Under the pieces are notes generated by a model. The model did no database searches. It saw nothing but the letters and a program-made list of their open reading frames with translations, and was not told the origin of the DNA. This document shows, piece by piece, positions 28,950-36,819 of a DNA stretch of 64,000 bases. The stretch's first letter is position 1; the number at the start of each line of letters is the position of its first letter. The stretch covers positions 151,738 through 215,737 of the forward strand of contig PDTC01000009.1 of assembly GCA_002748735.1 (NCBI GenBank), in the 5' to 3' direction. The stretch is from Desulfobulbus propionicus. Lineage in GTDB: Bacteria > Desulfobacterota > Desulfobulbia > Desulfobulbales > Desulfobulbaceae. Position numbers and translations under genes: made by a program.

Positions 28950-30662
28950 CTACAGAGGCCTGGTTGCTCCCATGTACAACTCTCCCATCTCGTCATTTCG
29001 TAACCGGTTGCTGATCCGCAGGAACTCAGCCTCGCTAGCCTCAAACGCTTCAACAATCAAGGGGTCAAAACCGGTACCCGAATTCCCGGCAACGATGCGC
29101 ACCGCTTCGTCATGGGGGATCCTCACCTTGTCGGCCACCCCGGTGGTCAGCTCCTCATAATGATCGGCCACCGCCATAATTCTCGCTGACAAGGGGATAT
29201 CAAGACCACTGAGGCCATAGGGATATCCTGTTCCATCCCACCGCTCGTGATGGAAATAGGCAATTTCAGCGGCCACAGCCAGAAAACCGCTTGTTGGACT
29301 ATCCTTGCCCATATCCCGGATAACGTTGCCACCGATTCTGGTGTGCTGTCGCATGACATCACGTTCCTTGTCGCTCAGTTCGCCACTCTTTTCGAGAATA
29401 TGGTCCGGTATGGCAACTTTGCCAATATCGTGAAGGATAGCACCATGATAGATATCCTCAATATAGGCTTCGTCGACCACGGCAGCTGTAGATTGATGAA
29501 ACTGCAGGTACCGCGCCAGCTCTTTACAGTACGCCCGTATCCGTTCCAAATGTCTGCCCGGGGTGACCACCCGGAATTCACTGAGTCTTGCCAGAGCAAG
29601 AATTGTGGCAATTTCTGTCTGTTTGACTGTTTCAAGTGATGCAACCAGTTGCTGTTCAAGAACCCGGCGTACACCTATATCGCGGATGACCAACTGAATT
29701 CCTAACAGTGCATTTCGACGACGCAGGAGGGTCCCGCTCACCTCTGCATCAATTAACTTCCCGTTTCTGGCCCGCAAAAAAACTGGTATAGCGATTGCCG
29801 GGTTGCCAGAGACCAGCACCTGTTCCAGTTCCTCCTGCAAAACTTTTCGCTTGTCCTCGTCGAGGAGATCGTACACGACCCAGCTCTCCTCAGCGGCCGT
29901 GCTGCCAAAATGCCGGATAAAACTGGCATTGGCCTGAAGAATCTTTCCCTGGGAATCAATCACCACCACATCATCAGCGAGCTGGTCAAAGAGCAGTTGA
30001 TACTGCCTGTCAGCGACCTCTTTTTCCTCGCTGCGCCGTTTTACCTCTGCCTCCAGATGCTGGGCATGTCGTTCAACCCGATCAGTACCCTCCTGGACCT
30101 TACTGCGAAGAGAAAATTCCTGCCGTCGAAGCGAGGTATCTAGCCGACTCTTTACAGAGACAACCAAGACAAAACAGACCATAAAAAAAACTTTGCTGTA
30201 CGGAAAAACTACACTGGTCAAGGGGGGAGGCACCTGGAGCAACAGGCAAGCGACATAGGCAAAAACAAGCAAAAAACCACTGCCAAGGGCCTGTGCCAGG
30301 GTCAGTGGCGCAAAACCAATATACAGTCCTATGGCCACAAGGAGACCAACATAATAGGGTACGGCAAGCTCCTGGTAAAAAAACAACATATTCAAGGTGA
30401 TAAGCCCTATCCCCACATAGGCGGTAAAACCGATAAACAGGGCCCTGCGTCCCTGGCGATCAAGGGCATTAGCAACAACTAACACTATGCCAATTGCCAG
30501 TGCCACGAGCCGATAAAAAAGCAAAACTGTAAAAAATTCGGGGACAACGAGGTACTCAAGGATGGCGTACGACACGAAAAGGCCAAGGCCAAAGGCAATA
30601 ATCAGGTAGACCCTGCGGTGATGCAGGGCATTGAGTTCTTGGATATATCCCTGGTTGTTCAC
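28950..30662 (-). CDS. membrane PAS/HD-GYP protein (likely c-di-GMP phosphodiesterase), copy A
   Basis: A 570-residue signalling protein. Residues 15-185 form about six membrane helices. A coiled linker follows, then a PAS domain (about 215-330) with DDVVVIDSQGKILQAN. The C-terminal HD-GYP domain has LHDIGKVAIPDHIL and HHERWDGTGYPYGLSG followed by ARIMAVADHYEELTTG. The HD and GYP motifs are intact, consistent with c-di-GMP hydrolysis. Its ATG overlaps the stop of the upstream paralogue (ATGA), so the two are coupled. Confidence 0.88.
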   Translation of the reverse strand: MNNQGYIQELNALHHRRVYLIIAFGLGLFVSYAILEYLVVPEFFTVLLFYRLVALAIGIVLVVANALDRQGRRALFIGFTAYVGIGLITLNMLFFYQELAVPYYVGLLVAIGLYIGFAPLTLAQALGSGFLLVFAYVACLLLQVPPPLTSVVFPYSKVFFMVCFVLVVSVKSRLDTSLRRQEFSLRSKVQEGTDRVERHAQHLEAEVKRRSEEKEVADRQYQLLFDQLADDVVVIDSQGKILQANASFIRHFGSTAAEESWVVYDLLDEDKRKVLQEELEQVLVSGNPAIAIPVFLRARNGKLIDAEVSGTLLRRRNALLGIQLVIRDIGVRRVLEQQLVASLETVKQTEIATILALARLSEFRVVTPGRHLERIRAYCKELARYLQFHQSTAAVVDEAYIEDIYHGAILHDIGKVAIPDHILEKSGELSDKERDVMRQHTRIGGNVIRDMGKDSPTSGFLAVAAEIAYFHHERWDGTGYPYGLSGLDIPLSARIMAVADHYEELTTGVADKVRIPHDEAVRIVAGNSGTGFDPLIVEAFEASEAEFLRISNRLRNDEMGELYMGATRPL

Positions 30663-32380
30663 GAACTACTCTCTTTCTCAGGTGTGTTACAGATGGCGCG
30701 AAACAGACCTTGCACTTTAAGAAAGGCCCGAACTACGCTAGGGTCAAAATGCGTACCAGAATCAGCCTTGATCATCGCCGTTGCCTTCTCGTGAGAAAAC
30801 GCCGGCTTATAGATCCTTTTTGAGGTGAGAGCATCGTAAACGTCAGCCAGGGCAACAATCCGTGCGACCAGGGGTATCGCTTCGCCGACGATACCATCCG
30901 GGTAGCCGCTACCATCCCACCATTCATGATGAGACCGGGCGATATTTTTTGCCATGGAAAGGAATCCCTGGCCGCCATCCGGGTCTTTTACAGAACCAAG
31001 GACCTGACTCCCATACTCACAATGGTACTGCATGAGCCGGAATTCCTCAGGTGTAAGCTTGCCGGATTTTTGCAACACATGGTCGCCCACACCAATCTTC
31101 CCGATATCATGAAGGATCGATGAAGAAGAGATATTTTCAATAAACTTTTCGGTAATCGTTGCAGCATACCTCGGATTTTTGGCCAGCTCCTCTGCGAGTA
31201 TCCGGGTGTAGTCGCGTATACGGAGAAGATGAGCACCGGTCTCGTTGTCCCGACATTCGACCAGGCGCGCCAGACCAAAAATGGCTGCCTGCCTGGAGTT
31301 GTCAATAAGTTTCTTTGATTCAAGGACCTTCCGCTCTATCACCTTTTGCTGACTGATATCACGAATAGTCAGCTGGAAATATTGTTGATCCCCAAAGGTT
31401 ACACGGTTAGCATTAATTTCCACCCAAAGGGGGTTATTCTCTGATCTGCCCCGATATAACCGGGCTTGCAACCCGGTGATGTCGTCGTCACGACAGAGGC
31501 GCTCAACGATATTGAATCCTTGAACCGCTGGTTGATCCGCTTGATCGATCTTGAGCAAACTCACCACGTTCATGCCGACCAACTCTTTGGCAGGCAACCC
31601 CGCATATTCCTCGCCATAACGGTTAGTCATTGCGATGTTTCCGGAAGGATCGACAAGAAGCACCATGTCCAGCAGACTATCGTACAGATACCTGAACCTG
31701 AGGACAGCCTCTTCCAACTGCTCGATGCGCTGGTCAACAAGAGATTCCAAATCCTCTGTATACAGAGTGACTTCACTGTAAATGTCTTCAAGTTGCCTTT
31801 TGGCTGCAAACGATTTCACCTGCATACGCAGGTCATCAAAACACTGTATGGTGGCAATGCCGAGAGTAGAGAGAAAGAAGAAGCAGTTATTGATAAGATC
31901 GCCAAGAGAAGTATCACGGAAACCACCCGTACCTGCGAGGACAGTCACCAGATAGACAGCGAGCATGGCCAGGCCAAATCCCAGGGCGCTGTGTAAACCA
32001 AGCGGCAGGATCGAGAATGCTCCTACTATCATCAAGAGAATGCCCACATAGTAGTCTGACGTAAATCCTCCGAGTTGCACAGTCATCAAGGAGATGTCCA
32101 AGGTGCCGAGTAACAAGGCGCCAAACATGAGCACTTTGACATATCTCTTCTGCACCATAGGCAGGCGCAGCAGCAAAAGGAAGATAAGCATCACGCCAGC
32201 ATAACTCAGACGCAGGCAGAAAAAATAGACGAACTGCTCCCGGCAACAGACATAATCCAGTAGGGAAAAGAGCAGAAAAAAAACAGCGGCCATCCACAGG
32301 CAGATAATGGTGCGCCTATAGAAAAGCTGATCTACCTCTGTTGTAAAGCTATCAGAAGCTATTGACTGATAGGGAAGCAC
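30659..32380 (-). CDS. membrane PAS/HD-GYP protein, copy B
   Basis: A 573-residue paralogue of the next gene with the same layout: about six membrane helices to residue 185, coiled linker, PAS (DMVLLVDPSGNIAMTNRYG) and HD-GYP (LHDIGKIGVGDHVL, then HHEWWDGSGYPDGIVGE and LADVYDALTSKRIYKPAFSHEKA). The start is GTG 32380, set by AGGAGG four to five bases upstream. Tandem arrangement and overlap suggest duplication and joint expression. The input signal is unknown. Confidence 0.88.
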   Translation of the reverse strand: MLPYQSIASDSFTTEVDQLFYRRTIICLWMAAVFFLLFSLLDYVCCREQFVYFFCLRLSYAGVMLIFLLLLRLPMVQKRYVKVLMFGALLLGTLDISLMTVQLGGFTSDYYVGILLMIVGAFSILPLGLHSALGFGLAMLAVYLVTVLAGTGGFRDTSLGDLINNCFFFLSTLGIATIQCFDDLRMQVKSFAAKRQLEDIYSEVTLYTEDLESLVDQRIEQLEEAVLRFRYLYDSLLDMVLLVDPSGNIAMTNRYGEEYAGLPAKELVGMNVVSLLKIDQADQPAVQGFNIVERLCRDDDITGLQARLYRGRSENNPLWVEINANRVTFGDQQYFQLTIRDISQQKVIERKVLESKKLIDNSRQAAIFGLARLVECRDNETGAHLLRIRDYTRILAEELAKNPRYAATITEKFIENISSSSILHDIGKIGVGDHVLQKSGKLTPEEFRLMQYHCEYGSQVLGSVKDPDGGQGFLSMAKNIARSHHEWWDGSGYPDGIVGEAIPLVARIVALADVYDALTSKRIYKPAFSHEKATAMIKADSGTHFDPSVVRAFLKVQGLFRAICNTPEKESSS

Positions 32381-32382
32381 AT

Positions 32383-32568
32383 TTACCTCCTGACAGCCCT
32401 GACAAAGAGATTGACCGCTGTCTCCTCCTCAATGATTTTCATATCTTCACCAAAAGGGGTAGGCAGGAACAACTGCCGCAGCTCATCGCAAATACGATAA
32501 ATCAGCTCCCATCGGAGCACCTTATCGAGAAACCGTGAATCCGGATACTGCGTAACATTTTCTAACAA
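32383..32568 (-). CDS. small unknown protein at head of HD-GYP operon
   Basis: A 61-residue frame from TTG 32568, preceded by GGAGGT at 6 bases. It ends inside the Shine-Dalgarno of the HD-GYP gene. It contains an amphipathic stretch (LIYRICDELRQLFLPTPFG). The same frame stays open upstream for 114 nt to a TGA at 32647 and then again to an ATG at 32760, just downstream of a good promoter. It may therefore be the 3' part of a longer gene interrupted by the TGA. No family recognised. Confidence 0.35.
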   Translation of the reverse strand: MLENVTQYPDSRFLDKVLRWELIYRICDELRQLFLPTPFGEDMKIIEEETAVNLFVRAVRR

Positions 32569-32799
32569 CAGGGTACCTCCGGGGCTGGGATGTTCATGAC
32601 GCCGAATAATCAGGGCCCAAAATTTCTTTGAAAATATAGCCCCACATCACCTGTTCATAGCCTGTACCGGCAAGGCAACACGAAAAATGGAAAAATCAGC
32701 AAAGGCCTCCACGTTCGAGCATACCAACGCACCTCGGCGCTGTTGAACTGCCAGGCTCATCTTCCCCTTTCCCAATTCTTCCTTTCAGAAACCAAGAGT

Positions 32800-32828
32800 A
32801 TTATCTGACAAGTCAGAGAATTATTCAA
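32800..32828 (-). promoter_or_regulatory. sigma70-like promoter of the HD-GYP operon
   Basis: On the minus strand TTGAAT (32823-32828) is followed by a 17-base spacer and GATAAT (32800-32805). It lies about 40 bases upstream of ATG 32760 and about 230 bases upstream of the TTG at 32568. Confidence 0.5.
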
Positions 32829-32992
32829 GAAAGTGCAAAAAAAAACTGGAGAGGATAAAAGAGCGTTTGGTCGACAGGGCGGACGTGCTCCTGGCCAACG
32901 AGAGATGCAGGTTTCACCAATCGGCAGGCTACTGCGTGGGGGCAAGGTTGCAACTAAGGGGGTAAACGAAAAAGCTGGGCTCTCTTGAAGCG

Positions 32993-33038
32993 TAATCTTT
33001 CCTGGGGCATAAAAAAATATATGCCCCAGGAAAGATTA
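32993..33038 (-). terminator. 18-bp perfect hairpin downstream of tRNA-Pro
   Basis: Arms 32993-33010 and 33021-33038 pair perfectly (core CTTTCCTGGGGCAT), with a 10-base A/T loop. It starts 8 bases past the tRNA 3' end. The uridine run is in the loop on the minus strand, not after the stem, so it is an atypical terminator or processing hairpin. Confidence 0.6.
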
Positions 33039-33045
33039 TCGTAAC

Positions 33046-33122
33046 TGGTCGGGAAGAGAGGATTCGAACCTCCGACCCCAGCGTCCCGAACGCTGTGCTC
33101 TACCAGACTGAGCCACTTCCCG
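33046..33122 (-). tRNA. tRNA-Pro (anticodon CGG)
   Basis: Full cloverleaf on the minus strand. Acceptor CGGGAAG pairs with CTTCCCG. D-stem GCTC/GAGC. Anticodon stem CAGCG/CGCTG holds loop TTCGGGA with anticodon CGG, reading CCG. T-loop is TTCGAAT. The CCA end is encoded (33046-33048). Confidence 0.97.
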
Positions 33123-33411
33123 ATCTGTATTTGTCTCTTGAGAGTTTTCCTTTTGTTCTATGGAATACAGGATAAAAAGAAAGGTTTCCCGGGTATTGCC
33201 TCTAACGGTTCGCTCCCGTTAAAAGGAACGAAGATATTTAGCATGATGCGCGTATAGTGTCCAGAGATTTTATGGGCTGGCACCTCATATTTTCTAATGG
33301 TGCCCAGGTAAAAAATTACATTAACCATCTACAATGATGTACAAAAAATCAGTTATTCTGGTTAGTTTTCAGAGTTAATCCAAATGGTTGAGCGATTTCA
33401 CGCCAGCCTAA

Positions 33412-33546
33412 GTGCTTGAACTATCTTTTAACCAGCACAAATTTTGGAAAAGAGAAGAACCACCTGAAGACGAGCAAGAAACGCTTGTTTCCGTGTTGAA
33501 TCCACTTATAAAAAAGAATAACTTTCAAAAAATTGCAACGCGTTGA
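33412..33546 (+). pseudogene. possible 3' relic of a lost gene
   Basis: A 44-codon frame that opens after a TAA with GTG and reads ...FWKREEPPEDEQETL...NPLIKKNNF.... It has no Shine-Dalgarno but is followed 24 bases later by a strong hairpin, as if it were a gene end. No homologue recognised. It may be chance. Confidence 0.25.
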
Positions 33547-33569
33547 AGATATCCAACCTTTCCAATCCA

Positions 33570-33614
33570 ACGACAAAAGCGGCTGAGATTTTCCTCCTCA
33601 GCCGCTTTTGTCGT
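33570..33614 (+). terminator. 18-bp stem hairpin
   Basis: Arms 33570-33587 and 33597-33614 (core GACAAAAGCGGCTGAG) with a 9-base loop. The TTTT lies inside the 3' arm. It is probably a transcription stop for whatever once preceded it. Confidence 0.5.
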
Positions 33615-33625
33615 AGAGTTTAGAA

Positions 33626-33665
33626 TAGTCGACCTTGAAAAAAAGGCTTTTTTCAAGGTCGACTA
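33626..33665. repeat. 18-bp perfect palindrome with 4-base loop
   Basis: TAGTCGACCTTGAAAAAA (33626-33643) and its exact complement (33648-33665) flank AGGC. The arms carry A6/T6 next to the loop and a SalI-like GTCGAC near the ends. It lies 11 bases after the preceding hairpin. Function unknown; it may be a terminator or a repeat element. Confidence 0.6.
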
Positions 33666-33865
33666 ATTATTTTCTCTTTAGGAATTTAAAATTTAACCTG
33701 TAATAACAACTCTTCATTGTATTTTATGTAAATTTTTTATTTATAAACAGAACACCCCTGTAACAACTCTAAAATTATATCTAGAAAATATCCCGACAAA
33801 AATAGCTTGCAATCTTTTAGCTACACTTCACAGGGAAATAGTTTTTTTACACATCGGAGAAGGGG

Positions 33866-34294
33866 TCATCGTAACAAGGAATCTACTTCACTGCTGATCT
33901 GAGCAAGCACCTCTTTAATTTTTTCTGGTTCACTCTCAACAGCATTTTTCAAAATCTTGCCCCAATTTTTTATCATTGCTGTATCAATACGCCGCACCTC
34001 ATTATCCCGGCTCCACTCCTTGCCGATTTTTTTCCCCAGTTCATTGAGCCGAGCCTGCCGCGCTTCTCGCTCTTCGACTGGTGTCACCGTTAAAACTGTC
34101 TTCTCGATCTCCTGCCAGCCGTCAAACATCAGATAGCCCTGTTGAAATCGATTGTACCACCTCTGTTCTTCCATTACCTGTTCTGAAATCTCCGAAGAAG
34201 ATACCACTTCATCCTCAGACGACCATGAACAGGAAACTCCCCCCGACAACTGCACAAAAAGTACTCCCCAAAATGCACAAAAAAATTTCAGCAT
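33866..34294 (-). CDS. small lipoprotein of unknown function
   Basis: From ATG 34294 it encodes 142 residues. The N-terminus MLKFFCAFWGVLFVQLSGG followed by VSC fits a lipoprotein signal, then an acidic Ser-rich linker. The rest is predicted helical and charged (RQARLNELGKKIGKEWSRD). The frame is open to 34387, but that extension would bury the signal peptide. No family recognised. It is transcribed alone as far as visible. Confidence 0.55.
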   Translation of the reverse strand: MLKFFCAFWGVLFVQLSGGVSCSWSSEDEVVSSSEISEQVMEEQRWYNRFQQGYLMFDGWQEIEKTVLTVTPVEEREARQARLNELGKKIGKEWSRDNEVRRIDTAMIKNWGKILKNAVESEPEKIKEVLAQISSEVDSLLR

Positions 34295-34557
34295 CAAAAC
34301 TCGCAATTCAGCCTCCAAAAAGATATCTATAAACGATACGATAAATATATCAATGGTTCGACGATTCGGCACAAGCTGTGCAAACAACGACTATCAATTA
34401 TTCCGGCGTGCTTCCCGTCAGCCTCGGCAGATCTCCTCTGCCAGCCTGCCGCCAAGTCGCTCAAACCGCTGAGAGTAGCCTTTGATTTTGACGACAGTCT
34501 ACAGGGTTCAATCCATATTCACCCCCAGCCCTGTCGGGTATCCCCTCTCTGTACGAT

Positions 34558-34590
34558 AAAAAAAACTCCCCGGTAGAACCTACCGGGGAG
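34558..34590 (-). terminator. rho-independent terminator after the symporter gene
   Basis: An 11-bp stem CTCCCCGGTAG (34580-34590 paired with 34566-34576), 3-base loop, then T8 on the minus strand. It lies 155 bases past the symporter stop. Confidence 0.85.
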
Positions 34591-34744
34591 ATATACGCTG
34601 ACAACAGCTCATCATCAGGGCATCCTCCAGACTTGCCTGCTCACCCAATCGCTTTGGTCTGCAAGAAAAATATCCTCGGAAAATTTTCTCACAGACCTTG
34701 CTCTTGAACAACCACTCTCCTTCTTTAGGGATACCCCAAAAAAC

Positions 34745-36082
34745 TTACTTCAACTGTGAGAAATAGCTCTTTGTCTCCTGGACAATAACAGGCGTCAGAA
34801 GGAGCAGGCCGATAAGGTTGGGAACCGCCATCAACCCGTTCAGGGTATCAGAGATATTCCAGACCAGACTCAGCTTGGCCACAGCACCAACGCCAATAAC
34901 CGCGACAAAAACCACCCGGTAGGCCATAACTGACTTGACACCAAAGAGATACTCCATGGACTTTTCACCATAGTAGCACCAGCCAAGGATGGTAGAGTAC
35001 GCAAACAGAATAATACCAATTGTAACGATGTACCCTCCACCCGGCATACCAGCCTCAAAGGCGGTGGTGGTCAACTCAGCACCTGTCTGCCCATTGGACC
35101 ACGCACCCGTGAGCACCAGTACCAGTCCGGTCATGGAGCAGACGACAATGGTATCGATGAAGGTTTGTGTCATGGAGACCAGGGCCTGGGATGTCGGATG
35201 TTTGGTCTTGGCAGCGGCAGCGGCAATCGGAGCGGAACCAAGGCCGGACTCGTTAGAAAAAACACCGCGGGCAACACCAAAGCGGATAGCCATCATCACT
35301 GTTGCACCAGCAAAACCACCAACAGCAGCGGTCGGTGAAAAGGCCTGTTTGACGATAAGAACAAGGGCGCCCGGCACCTCGCCAATATTCGTGAAGATAA
35401 TGTAGCAGGCAGCACAGATGTAAAAAACCACCATAACCGGCACCAACAAACTGGTGACCCGGGCAATGGACTTGATCCCGCCAAGAACTACGATGGCGGT
35501 CAGCACCATCAAGACAGCGCCGGTGAGCCAGAATGGCACATGAAAGGTCGCGTTAACGGCATCTGCCACCGAATTAGCCTGGACCATATTGCCAATACCA
35601 AAGGCGGCACAGGCGGCAAAAAAGGCAAAGACAGCGCCCAGCCACGGCATATTCAGTCCTTTGGAGATATAGTACATGGGCCCACCGCTCATCTCACCGT
35701 TCTCGTCAACAACGCGGTACTTGACGGCAAGGATGGCCTCGGCATATTTGGTGGCCATACCAACCAGTCCGGTGATCCACATCCAGAAAAGTGCCCCAGG
35801 TCCACCAAGGGCGATGGCTGTGGCGACACCGGCGATATTTCCTGTCCCCACAGTGGCAGCCATCGCCGTCATCAGGGCCTGAAAGTGTGAAATATCACCT
35901 GGCTCATCGCCATCTTCCTTACGCTTGATCAGGGCAAGATACAGCGCATAGCCCAACTTGGTAAACTGAATGCCCTTCAGGTTAATGGTCAGCCAAATCC
36001 CTGTGCCAACCAGCAAAATGAGCATAGGTGGTCCCCATGCAAAGGCATTGATTTTTCCAACAATGGCATCTAAAGTTTCCAT
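34745..36082 (-). CDS. alanine/glycine:cation symporter (AGCS family, AlsT-like)
   Basis: Sodium-coupled uptake of alanine or glycine. Start ATG 36082 has AGGAG five bases upstream; the upstream extension is not family-like. The product is 445 residues with about eleven membrane helices. AGCS signatures include [26 protein letters not shown], the PMYYISKGL region, [19 protein letters not shown] and [13 protein letters not shown]. It is monocistronic, with a long leader (see 36147-36235) and a terminator at 34558. Confidence 0.92.
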   Translation of the reverse strand: METLDAIVGKINAFAWGPPMLILLVGTGIWLTINLKGIQFTKLGYALYLALIKRKEDGDEPGDISHFQALMTAMAATVGTGNIAGVATAIALGGPGALFWMWITGLVGMATKYAEAILAVKYRVVDENGEMSGGPMYYISKGLNMPWLGAVFAFFAACAAFGIGNMVQANSVADAVNATFHVPFWLTGAVLMVLTAIVVLGGIKSIARVTSLLVPVMVVFYICAACYIIFTNIGEVPGALVLIVKQAFSPTAAVGGFAGATVMMAIRFGVARGVFSNESGLGSAPIAAAAAKTKHPTSQALVSMTQTFIDTIVVCSMTGLVLVLTGAWSNGQTGAELTTTAFEAGMPGGGYIVTIGIILFAYSTILGWCYYGEKSMEYLFGVKSVMAYRVVFVAVIGVGAVAKLSLVWNISDTLNGLMAVPNLIGLLLLTPVIVQETKSYFSQLK

Positions 36083-36819
36083 CTTTTCTCCTGCCCTCCT
36101 TATGATACTTGATCTCGGCGTCAGACTACGATGACACCTGGTACATCCGTGGCCACAAGGCCGCGGAACTTGCCGGATAGCTGCCAAAGCTGATCACTGC
36201 CAGAAAAGCACCGTTGAAAAAGGTGCCTCTCCGCGACAGCTGACTGCAGTATCCTCCTCAACAACGACAACCTTCTTGAAATCAGGGGGAACTCTCTTTT
36301 GGAAACTCCCTCCCTGTTTATACAGGAAAAAGGCCTTCCTTAAAAAGAGCTCCAGCACGACTGTTTCCCAGAAGGAATTGTTTGACAACCCGTAAGTATC
36401 AACGACAAAAGCCCCAGCAATGCAGGACTTGTGAAAAAATCAACCAAAATACCATGAAATATCTGCACTACCCTAATAAAAACGAAAATTCCCCGCAATT
36501 AAAATGTACATTCATCGCCGGTCTCCGTGGATGCTCTTTCTTTCAACCGATCAAGAGCACTGTCAGGAAATGAAAAAAAAATTACGGAGAACAATTTCCT
36601 TTTTTTTAAATAGTTACAAAGAGCTGTCGATATCAGCTGCTTTCCGCAAGACAGCGTTTCTCCTCCCCCAGTCATTACCCCTCTCTTGATATTTTTCTTG
36701 TTCTGAGATAAACCCGCTAAAACTCACATCTCCCCAGGCCCGTGCTCTCTCGTTTCAGAAAAGAGCGAGCCATTTTGGCATATGCCCGCCTGCGCACCCC
36801 AGGAATGAGGACTCCTCTT
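36083..36819. other. intergenic region between symporter and lactate dehydrogenase
   Basis: This 737-base divergent gap contains the symporter leader with mutually exclusive pairings and a small GCACC/GGTGC hairpin (about 36209-36224). An AT-rich stretch around 36400-36700 probably holds promoters. Short frames of 60-65 codons here lack ribosome sites and look spurious. Confidence 0.5.
36147..36235 (-). promoter_or_regulatory. possible switch-like leader of the symporter mRNA
   Basis: On the minus strand the segment at 36160-36168 (TCCGCGGCC) can pair upstream with CGCGGA (36230-36235), closing a multihelix region. Alternatively it can pair downstream with GGCCACGGA (36147-36155), forming a tight 9-bp hairpin. 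The two pairings exclude each other. It lies 65-150 bases before the start codon. I recognise no known riboswitch class. Confidence 0.25.

Larger units (their letters stand above)
33123..33865. other. 743-base gene-poor, AT-rich stretch
   Basis: No convincing full gene. It holds the presumed tRNA promoter region near 33123-33250 (with a small TAACGG/CCGTTA hairpin at about 33208), a 44-codon ORF at 33412-33546, and two adjacent 18-bp inverted repeats at 33570-33614 and 33626-33665. Base composition is more AT-rich than the flanking genes. It looks like remnant DNA. Confidence 0.6.

Noticed and set aside
32647-32649. Selenocysteine codon
   Set aside because: TGA is in frame, but no convincing SECIS stem follows and no selenoprotein motif is seen. 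Kept only as an open observation.
32569-32992. c-di-GMP riboswitch upstream of the HD-GYP operon
   Set aside because: I looked for the conserved GEMM segments on the minus strand and did not find them. Only a promoter and small frames are seen.
36194-36573. Two 63-64-codon frames in the symporter/dehydrogenase gap
   Set aside because: They lie in AT-rich leader DNA, have no ribosome sites and no recognisable features.
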